Shown here one piece after another: positions 43,841-50,898 of a stretch of 64,000 nucleotides of DNA (position 1 is its first letter; every line of letters starts with the position of its first letter). A model generated the notes under the pieces. The model did no database searches, had not been told where the DNA came from, and worked only from the letters and a program-made list of their open reading frames with translations. The stretch is from Bryobacterales bacterium (lineage in GTDB: Bacteria > Acidobacteriota > Terriglobia > Bryobacterales > Bryobacteraceae): positions 105,339 to 169,338 of the forward strand of contig JAEUQC010000147.1 of the NCBI GenBank assembly GCA_016789905.1, in the 5' to 3' direction. Both the position numbers and the translations under genes were made by a program.

Positions 43841-44701
43841 ATGGCCACGCTCGTCCAACTTGCGCCCGCCGCTTCGCCCTCGCTCCGCGAACCCGACCTT
43901 CGCCGCAAACAACAGGCGCTCTTCGACATCCTCAAGGAAATGGGTCAGGTCTTCGTTGCCTATTCCGGCGGCACGGATTCGGCCTACCTCGCCTGGGCCG
44001 CCGTCCAGGCGCTCGGTCCCAACGCCATCGCCATCACCGCTGATTCGGCCTCTATCCCGGCCTCTCACAAGCGCGACGCCGAGCAATTCGCCGCCCAGTT
44101 CCAAATCCGCCACGAGTACATCGAAACGTTCGAATTCGACAATCCCGACTATGTAAAGAACGACAAAAACCGTTGTTTCCACTGCAAGGATGAACTCTTC
44201 TCCCGGCTCGACAAAGTCTGCGCCGAGCGCGGCGTGGCCCATGTTGTCTACGGTGTCAACGTGGACGATCTCGGCGACTGGCGTCCCGGCCAGGGCGCTG
44301 CCAAGGCGCACAACGTCAAGGCGCCCCTTGTCGACGCCGGACTCACCAAGGCCGAAATCCGCGAACTCAGCCGCCTTGCCGGGCTCCCCACCTGGGATCG
44401 TCCCGCCGCCGCCTGTCTCAGTTCCCGCATCCCCTACGGCACCGAGGTTACGAAGGAAAGAGTCAAAACGGTGGAGGATGGCGAAGAGGCGCTAAAGGCA
44501 CTCGGCTTCCGGCAGTTCCGCACCCGCTTCCACGGTGACCTCGTCCGCGTTGAAATTGCCGTTGACGAACTTCCCAAGGCCTTGGACCCCGCCATGGCCT
44601 CGAAATTTGTCGACATCTTCAAACCCCTTGGCTTCCACTACGTAACCCTCGACCTCCAGGGCTACCGCCAGGGCTCGCTCAATGAAGCGATTGCCAGGTA
44701 G
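43841..44701 (+). CDS. larE: ATP-dependent sacrificial sulfur transferase LarE
   Basis: A 286-residue PP-loop ATPase. It has SGGTDS at residues 42-47 and, near the middle, ACLSSRIPYG with Cys192, which corresponds to the cysteine that gives up its sulfur in LarE when it makes the nickel-pincer nucleotide cofactor of lactate racemase and related racemases. A CxxC-like pair RCFHCK is also present, so a variant that uses an iron-sulfur or another sulfur source cannot be excluded. LarB and LarC are not in the window, nor is a lactate racemase, so the pathway is incomplete here. It follows the GNAT gene by 8 bp. Confidence 0.92.
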   Translation: MATLVQLAPAASPSLREPDLRRKQQALFDILKEMGQVFVAYSGGTDSAYLAWAAVQALGPNAIAITADSASIPASHKRDAEQFAAQFQIRHEYIETFEFDNPDYVKNDKNRCFHCKDELFSRLDKVCAERGVAHVVYGVNVDDLGDWRPGQGAAKAHNVKAPLVDAGLTKAEIRELSRLAGLPTWDRPAAACLSSRIPYGTEVTKERVKTVEDGEEALKALGFRQFRTRFHGDLVRVEIAVDELPKALDPAMASKFVDIFKPLGFHYVTLDLQGYRQGSLNEAIAR

Positions 44702-45112
44702 TCCTCCACGCGTCGGGACTTCTAGCTGTTCTCAGTCGTAATAGCGGGCGGCACCAAATTCTAGGCGCCGGGCTCCGTTCAATACCAAAGGATTGGTAGT
44801 GCCTGTTGGTTCGGTTCGGTTGAACGCAGTCGAAGAAAACTCTGAAATTGAATTACTCTCGGACCGTCTCTTCGTAAACCCCATCAACACTGGCGACGAG
44901 TGGAGAGAGAGTTTGCTCCATACAGGTGCCGAAATGCCAGCACCGGTCGCAGTTGCTATACGGGATTAATCGTCGTGACTGCCGGCCGAGTCACCGCAGG
45001 CGTCGCCATCGGTCTCAATAACTCCCGACGCCAAGCCTTGGACGAAGGGACTTGCGGACCGCGCGATGCTGAGAGCCTCCGAAGACGACATGGTTCTGCT
45101 ACGCGTACCCCC
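44702..45112. other. Non-coding or degraded stretch between larE and the hydrolase gene
   Basis: 411 bp with no gene I can support. Base composition is more balanced than the neighbours. Short frames with stop codons suggest either a decayed coding region or plain spacer; I saw no tRNA or rRNA. It lies between the convergent ends of larE and the hydrolase gene, where a terminator is expected, but no hairpin followed by a T-run was found by eye. Confidence 0.5.
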
Positions 45113-47113
45113 CTACCGCACCCGCCAATACTCATCAAACAACGTAGCAAACACCACCCCGGGAGTCTCCACCCCAGCTTCCACCTTCAAAATCGCCAAA
45201 TCCCCTAACTTCGGCATCGAGTAGTCGCTGTGATACTCCCGCTCGTCGATCGTCAATCCCGAGTTCACCACCACATACCGCCCCGCCCGCAAAAGGTTCG
45301 GATAAATCAGCGCCGGCAGGTGTTCTCCCGCTGAATACGTCTGCGCCCCCACTCCAATCGAATCGCGGCTCCACCGGATCGGCAATTTCTCCTGCACCTG
45401 CGCGATCCATCGGTTGCTCCCCGGATCCCCAAACAGCGCGACGTTATATTTCGCCAGGTCCTCCGCCGTCACGTCCTTGTCGTCCTTTATCCGCGGATGC
45501 GCCCGGTAGTAACGCGCATAAACGCGGTCAAATCGCGCCAGCATCCGCAGCGCCTGTTCATGCGCCTCTTTGTTCCACGGCGTTCCCGTCGGCCGCACCA
45601 GCAGGAACGGATCCAAAAACGCGTCATCAATCGGCCCCTGCAGCCGATGCGTCTTTCGCAAACCACGCGGACTCGCACTCCCCGCCCGCCATTTTCCGCC
45701 CTCCCGCTCCAGCCACACCTCACTCCCTCGGCGTACCGCCACCTGTTGCCCATCCACTCGCAGGCTCCGCACCTTTTCCATCTCGCGCAGCGTCAAATGC
45801 GTCACATTCTTCGTCGTCACTTCCACCCGCGTCCGCGCCGCGTCCCGCTTGGCCATCACGTCGCTTCGCTCATAGTGCCGTTCCAATGCACCCACCGTTA
45901 CCCAATGCGCCCGGTTATACCGCGTCGTGAACGTCACGAATCGCACCTCGTCCGGCGACACAATTCCCCGGTCCCCGTGCTCGTTCAAGAACTCGTCCAC
46001 TTGCCCGCGCACCAGCGGGCTGATGCTGTGCCCCGTGTTCTCCGATATCAGAAAGATCGACGGCGTCCCCTTCGCCCGCAAATAATTCGGCACGCCCTCA
46101 GCCGGGAATCCCTCTTTGGCCAACTGCGCCCGCACCCGCAACGACGATTCCAACTGCCCTCTGTGCGGTACTCCAGGCTCCGGCGGCAGCCCAGACGCAC
46201 CGCTATCGCTATCGCCGTCATGCGCCGCAATCGGAATATTGAACGCGTTCAACGACCAGTCCAAAATGTTCTCCCATATCCGCAACGGCCGCTTCTGATA
46301 CTCCGGATACCCGTCCAAATAGGCCCTGCGCGGATATGTCCCCGCGCCAATTTCCGCCGCCGCGAACCGGTCCGGATACTGCAACGCGATGTGCCACGCG
46401 CCCGCGCCTCCCAGCGAAAACCCGCGCAGAATAATCCGGTTCTTATCGATCTTGTACCGCCGGCTTACCTCTGCGATCGCCTCAAAGACATCCACCTCCC
46501 CCGCCCAATGGTTCGCGTTGTTCCACCGGCCGTAACAATCCAGCACAATCTGTCCCACATCCGCCGCCGCATAGGTCAGCCCCTTGTTCGGCTTCGGAAA
46601 CTTCGTCAGGAAACTCGCCTCCGTCAGCGTCTGGTCCCGCCCATGCAGCCACACGTACAGCCGCGCTGGTTTGGTCCCGTCATAGCCTTCCGGGATCGTC
46701 ACTCCATACGGCTGTACGGATCCATCCAGCGCCGAACGGTAGGCATGAATCTTCCGGCCTTTCCCTTTCGCCCACGCCGCCTGGCCCCGTTCCAGTTGCC
46801 GCCCTCGCGTCAACCCCTCCTCCAGCACCGCCACCGCCTGGTCTATGCCCGCCTGCGTAAAAAAGGTCTGTGGAAACTCAAGTAAAAACCGGCCCGCCTT
46901 CGCGTAAACTTCTACGTCTGTCAAAAGGTCCGCGTCCGCTTTCTTCACCGCTATCCCGCGCAGCAAATTCTCTAACTCCTCCACCTTCCCGCGGATCAGT
47001 TGCAGTTCTTCAGCCTTCGGTACAATCGGCGCCGCCGCCGCGGCTTTCTTCTGTGCTGCCGGCTGCCCCCATAGGCCGGCTACGATCAGGAGGACTAGGT
47101 AGAGTTTGCCCAT
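45113..47113 (-). CDS. Secreted alpha/beta-hydrolase (prolyl-oligopeptidase/PHB-depolymerase-like)
   Basis: A 666-residue exported protein with a signal peptide ending near WGQPAAQK and an N-terminal helical region (about 35-130). The alpha/beta hydrolase core follows: VTIPEGYDGTKPARLYVWLHGRDQ as the first strands, FSLGGAGAW with the G-x-S-x-G nucleophile elbow, and a likely His in SENTGHSISP. The C-terminal 250 residues are a beta-rich module (THLTLREMEKVRSLRVDGQQV) often seen in such acidobacterial and planctomycete hydrolases, ending in GVVFATLFDEYWRVR. Likely substrate classes are esters or peptides. It stands alone on its strand. Confidence 0.87.
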   Translation of the reverse strand: MGKLYLVLLIVAGLWGQPAAQKKAAAAAPIVPKAEELQLIRGKVEELENLLRGIAVKKADADLLTDVEVYAKAGRFLLEFPQTFFTQAGIDQAVAVLEEGLTRGRQLERGQAAWAKGKGRKIHAYRSALDGSVQPYGVTIPEGYDGTKPARLYVWLHGRDQTLTEASFLTKFPKPNKGLTYAAADVGQIVLDCYGRWNNANHWAGEVDVFEAIAEVSRRYKIDKNRIILRGFSLGGAGAWHIALQYPDRFAAAEIGAGTYPRRAYLDGYPEYQKRPLRIWENILDWSLNAFNIPIAAHDGDSDSGASGLPPEPGVPHRGQLESSLRVRAQLAKEGFPAEGVPNYLRAKGTPSIFLISENTGHSISPLVRGQVDEFLNEHGDRGIVSPDEVRFVTFTTRYNRAHWVTVGALERHYERSDVMAKRDAARTRVEVTTKNVTHLTLREMEKVRSLRVDGQQVAVRRGSEVWLEREGGKWRAGSASPRGLRKTHRLQGPIDDAFLDPFLLVRPTGTPWNKEAHEQALRMLARFDRVYARYYRAHPRIKDDKDVTAEDLAKYNVALFGDPGSNRWIAQVQEKLPIRWSRDSIGVGAQTYSAGEHLPALIYPNLLRAGRYVVVNSGLTIDEREYHSDYSMPKLGDLAILKVEAGVETPGVVFATLFDEYWRVR

Positions 47114-47440
47114 GCAAAGCTATTCTATTTCACCTTGACAGGCAGCAAAAACAGGTGCACACTGCGGGTAGAAGTAGAGAGAAAAGCGATGGTTCTCAAT
47201 CGGGAGAACTTCGAGACACAGCCATTAACAGGAGGTGCCTATCGCAACAACCAGTGACTTCGAGCCTTGGAAAAACGGGGCGGCTCATCGTAGATTTCGT
47301 TAGTAAGTTCGTGAACGGCCGGTCAGCGCATAAATGCGTCTGCCTACTAGAGGCAACAGATGGCGTGAACTCGAATCGAACCCGAATCGCCAAACGGTGC
47401 GCCGCCCCGCTGTTGTTTCCCGCGGGCTTATGATATTCCC
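47114..47440. other. Divergent intergenic region upstream of hydrolase and PLP enzyme genes
   Basis: 327 bp without a supported gene. It must carry promoters for the hydrolase (minus) and the SelA-like gene (plus). A strong AGGAGGTG sequence at 47230-47237 is followed by a GTG that opens only about 19 codons, so it is not called a gene. A TTCGA-containing segment near 47373 was examined as a possible tRNA T-arm on both strands and did not pair. Confidence 0.5.
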
Positions 47441-48610
47441 ATGCTGAATCGTCGCTGGTTCTTTCCCGTGATGTCCGCCATGGGCCTCGCCGCCGCCCCC
47501 AAATCGCGCGGCGTCTATGCGGACCTCGGCATCCGGCCCGTCCTGAACTTTCAAGGTCCCGTCACCACCATCGGTGCCGCCAAAATGTGGCCGGAAATCC
47601 AAGCCATTATGGCCGAGGCCGCTCGCGACTTCGCCGTCCTCGAAGAGGTCAAGGACGCTGTCGGCGCACGCCTCGCCAAACTCTGCGGCACCGAAGCCGC
47701 CCTGGTCACCTCCGGCACCTGCGGCGCCATCTCCCTTGGCACCTACGCCTGCCTCACCGGTTCCGACCAGGCCAAGGTCCGCCGCCTCCCCGATCTCTCC
47801 GGCATGAAAACCGAAGTCGTCATCCAGAAGCCCCACCGCAACGGTTACGATCATTCCGTCCGTAGCGCCGGCGTCAAGATCGTCGACGTCGATTCCCGCG
47901 ACACATTCATCAACGCGCTCGGCCCGCAAACCGCCATGATCTACTTCCTCGGAGGCACGCGCGGCGATTGGGCCTGGGAGACGCCCGTCCCCCTCAACGA
48001 TTGCGTCGCCATCGCAAAAAAAGCCGGCGTCCCCGTCCTCATCGACGCAGCCAACCTCCTCCCTTCCTGGGACAACATTCCCCGCGTTGCCGCCACCGGC
48101 GTCGACCTCATCGCCTTCTCCGGCGGCAAGCACATCCGCGGCCCGCAAAGCACAGGTATCCTCGCCGGCCGTAAGGATCTCCTCCACGCCGCCTGGCTCA
48201 ATTCAAGTCCCCATTCCGATTCCAACGGCCGCGCCATGAAGGTGAACAAGGAGGAGATGATCGGCCTTCTCGCCGCCGTCGAAAAGTACTCCAAGCTCGA
48301 TTTCGTTGCCCTCGAACGCGAATACGAACGCCAGGCCGCCTACCTCATGGGCGAACTCCAGAAGTCCGGCCTCAAAGTTGAAAAGGCCCGCTTCGAACGC
48401 GGCCGGCGCGTCCATCGCGTCATCGCCACTTGGGACGAAACCGCCCGCCGCCGAACCACCACTCAAGTCATCGAACAGCTCCGCGAAGGTGAACCCCGCA
48501 TCGCCGCGCTCCCTGGGCCTTACGGGAAGGGAATTGAGTTCACTTTCCTCATGAACGATCCCGGCGAAGAAAAGATCGTGGCCCGCCGCATGCGGGAGAT
48601 CTTCGCATGA
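47441..48610 (+). CDS. Exported SelA-like PLP-dependent enzyme (paralogue 2)
   Basis: A 389-residue PLP enzyme paralogous to the one at 15956-17143: both have YADLGIRPVLNFQGPVTTIG/YSSLGIKPVINGVGVVTVLG-like starts, the same order of blocks, the cofactor lysine (K230 here) in SGGKHIRGPQ, and KVNKEEMIGLLAAVE/KVGKEEMCGLLAAVE. It also has a twin-arginine-like leader (MLNRRWFFPVMSAMGLAAA), so both are predicted to be exported. The genes differ in the phosphate-binding segment: TSGTCGAISLGTYACLT here. It overlaps the sulfatase gene by ATGA and is probably co-translated with it, which suggests a shared job in breakdown of a sulfated amino sugar or amino acid. Reaction unknown. Confidence 0.87.
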   Translation: MLNRRWFFPVMSAMGLAAAPKSRGVYADLGIRPVLNFQGPVTTIGAAKMWPEIQAIMAEAARDFAVLEEVKDAVGARLAKLCGTEAALVTSGTCGAISLGTYACLTGSDQAKVRRLPDLSGMKTEVVIQKPHRNGYDHSVRSAGVKIVDVDSRDTFINALGPQTAMIYFLGGTRGDWAWETPVPLNDCVAIAKKAGVPVLIDAANLLPSWDNIPRVAATGVDLIAFSGGKHIRGPQSTGILAGRKDLLHAAWLNSSPHSDSNGRAMKVNKEEMIGLLAAVEKYSKLDFVALEREYERQAAYLMGELQKSGLKVEKARFERGRRVHRVIATWDETARRRTTTQVIEQLREGEPRIAALPGPYGKGIEFTFLMNDPGEEKIVARRMREIFA

Positions 48611-50091
48611 CGCGCCAGCGCCGCCGCGAATTCCTGTTCACAGCCCTCTCCGCCACCGCCGCCTGCACCCGCCCCGCGCGCCGTCCCAACATCCTGTTCG
48701 TCATGACTGACGATCATGCCGCCGCCCACGTCGGCTGCTACGGCAACAAACTCGTCAGAACTCCCAACATCGATCGCCTCGCCCGCGAAGGCACCCGCTT
48801 TGAAAACGCCTTCGTAACCAACTCGCTTTGCGCTCCCTCCCGCGCCACCGTGCTCACCGGCTGCTACTCCCACCTCCACGGCATCCGCGGCAACTCCGAA
48901 ATGAAGGGGCAGGTTGAGAATATCAACAAGTCTCTCGTCACCTATCCCCAGGCTCTCCAGACCGCCGGCTACCGCACGGGCATCGTCGGCAAATGGCATC
49001 TCTCCCATGACCCTGTCGGCTTCGACACCTGGCGTATCCTCCCCGGCCAAGGCCTCTATTTCGATCCCGAGTTCATCGAGAACGGCACGCGTAAAAAATA
49101 CCGGGGCTACGCCACCGATATCACCACGGACTTCGCGCTTGAGTTCCTCCGCCAGCCCTCCGAAAAGCCCTGGTGCCTCGTCTATCAACACAAAGCCCCG
49201 CATCGCCCCTTCCTGCCGCCGCCCCGTTTCGCCCATCTCTATGACCATGTGGAGATCCCCCTCCCGCCCACGTTCGACGACGATTACAAAACCCGCCGCG
49301 TCGCCAGTGAAGCGGAGGATATGCGGTTCGACGTGTCCATCGCCGGCGACTACAAAGACCTTCCGCCCAACCTCGACAAAGCCGCAAAAAAGCGCTGGCT
49401 CTATCAGCGTTTCGTTAAGGACTACTACGGCGCCATCGCTGCCGTCGACGACAATCTAGGCAAAGTGCTCGCCCACCTCGACGAGAAGCACCTGACCGGG
49501 GAAACCCTCATCATCTACACCTCCGACAACGGCTTCTTCGTCGGCGATCACGGCTGGTACGACAAGCGCTTCATGTATGAGCCGTCTCTCCGCGTACCGC
49601 TTATCGTTCGCGCCCCCGGCGCCAAGCCAGCCCAGGTCACCGCGGCGATGTCGATGAACATCGACATCGCCCCCACGGTGCTCGATTACGCCAACGTCCC
49701 CGCGCCCGCCACCATGCAGGGTCGCAGCCTCCGCCCTGTGCTCGAAGGCGCGTCGCCCGCCGACTGGCGCCAGACCGTTTACTACTCCTACTACGAAAAT
49801 TCCTGGCAACTCGCCGGCAAGGGCAGGGAAGCCATGGCCGATCCCTCGTTCCAGTTCTTCACGCCACACCGCATCGGCCCCCACCGCGGCGTCCGGACAG
49901 CTACCCACAAGCTCATCCACTACTACGCTGAAGGCGACGTCTGGGAACTGTTCGACCTGACGAACGATCCCAACGAACTCAACAACCTCTACAATACGGC
50001 TGGCTCCGCGTCGCTCACCGCGACGTTAAAGGCGGAACTCGAACGCCTCCGGGTTCACTACCGCGACGACGACACCGTCCCAAAAGCCTGA
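48607..50091 (+). CDS. Type I sulfatase with Tat signal
   Basis: A 494-residue arylsulfatase-family enzyme that removes sulfate from sugars, steroids or peptides. The formylglycine site is complete: Cys75 in CAPSRATVLTG, with metal ligands in MTDDHAAAH and YTSDNGFFVGDHGWYDKR. It starts with a twin-arginine leader (RQRRREFLFTALS) and possibly a lipoprotein Cys (ATAACTRP). Formylglycine formation needs a modifying enzyme that is not encoded here. Its ATG overlaps the stop of the SelA-like gene (ATGA). The sequence around VPLIVRAPGAKP and LTNDPNELNNLY matches heparan- or choline-sulfatase-like members; the true substrate is unknown. Confidence 0.95.
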   Translation: MTRQRRREFLFTALSATAACTRPARRPNILFVMTDDHAAAHVGCYGNKLVRTPNIDRLAREGTRFENAFVTNSLCAPSRATVLTGCYSHLHGIRGNSEMKGQVENINKSLVTYPQALQTAGYRTGIVGKWHLSHDPVGFDTWRILPGQGLYFDPEFIENGTRKKYRGYATDITTDFALEFLRQPSEKPWCLVYQHKAPHRPFLPPPRFAHLYDHVEIPLPPTFDDDYKTRRVASEAEDMRFDVSIAGDYKDLPPNLDKAAKKRWLYQRFVKDYYGAIAAVDDNLGKVLAHLDEKHLTGETLIIYTSDNGFFVGDHGWYDKRFMYEPSLRVPLIVRAPGAKPAQVTAAMSMNIDIAPTVLDYANVPAPATMQGRSLRPVLEGASPADWRQTVYYSYYENSWQLAGKGREAMADPSFQFFTPHRIGPHRGVRTATHKLIHYYAEGDVWELFDLTNDPNELNNLYNTAGSASLTATLKAELERLRVHYRDDDTVPKA

Positions 50092-50125
50092 CAGGCAAAG
50101 CCCTCCGCACCCGGCCCCGCCCAAG

Positions 50126-50768
50126 TTAGCCCTTCTCCGAGATCGCACGGCCCAGGCGGCCGTTTCCGTCTTCAAACGGATGGATCGATTCGAAGTATAG
50201 ATCTGCGATCCCGGCCCGCGGGAGTGCGGGCAACGGATCACGCCCATTTGGCGCTGTGCGGTTAAAGCGCTTCACAAACTGGGCCATCTCTTTGGGAACC
50301 CTTTCTCACGGCGGCGCTTCAAAATGTACCCTTGGCGCGTGATGTCTGCCTGAAACCACCTGCATCGGTTCGTCGTCGGTCCGATACCGCCCAATGTTCT
50401 TCAGGTCTCGCCGTCCGTTGGTACGCATCGTATGCCATGCGAAACGCATGTCATTGGAAATCGGACCGGCGAAGCTCCGCTACAGGCTTACCATCATTGC
50501 GGCGATGATCGGTGACAAGGCCGACCCCTCTGCGGATTGAGGACTGTACACTGGCACGGTCCAAATTCTCCCCTTCGATTTCTGAGGTGGTCAACGCCTC
50601 CGTGCTGATCGCCTGAATCTTCAACTGCTCCCGGTCTTCGTCTCCCCGATGCTTGATTGTGCCGGCAAACATACCGCTACCCAGCAGGAACTCCTCTTCC
50701 GCCTTGCGCAGGCGCTCGGCATTCCACCGAAAATTCGGCCAGTCAGATTGTTGCCAGCTCCACATCAT
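50126..50768 (-). pseudogene. Fic family protein (DUF4172 N-terminus), broken
   Basis: Remains of a Fic/DUF4172 protein. The N-terminal 105 residues (50451-50768) carry WSWQQSDWPNFRWNAERL and ALTTSEIEGE-like sequence followed by SVQSSIRRGVG, typical for the family, and end at a TGA. Further down, in another frame, come NDMRFAWHTMRTNGRRDLKN, an in-frame TGA inside FEAPP-stop-ERVPKEM, and at the 3' end the AMPylation motif HPFEDGNGRLGR. A middle piece is missing, and both a frameshift and a nonsense codon are needed to join the parts, so it cannot make a working protein. Normal Fic proteins modify target hydroxyls with AMP. It lies between two intact genes in a region that otherwise has no coding. 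Confidence 0.85.
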
Positions 50769-50898
50769 GAGCGATAGAAGTTCTGGTATCGCTCTCCATC
50801 CCCGAAGCCTCGCCTGCAGCCTACGAACGGCTACACTCGCGCGGTTCGCCCTGCGTCAAGCTCCGCCGTCGCTTTCCCATACCTAGCCCTTCCCAACC

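Noticed and set aside
44900..45208. 102-codon plus-strand frame after larE
   Set aside because: No motif, unusual composition, and it overlaps the end of the hydrolase gene.
45497..46885. 462-codon plus-strand frame opposite the hydrolase
   Set aside because: Arg/Pro-rich antisense sequence without motifs; the minus-strand hydrolase has signal peptide and nucleophile elbow.
47340..47420. Possible tRNA near a TTCGA-containing segment
   Set aside because: No T-arm or acceptor stem pairing was found on either strand.
50126..50768. In-frame TGA in the Fic remnant as selenocysteine recoding
   Set aside because: A frame change and a missing middle part are also needed to make a whole protein, so the stop is simply decay.
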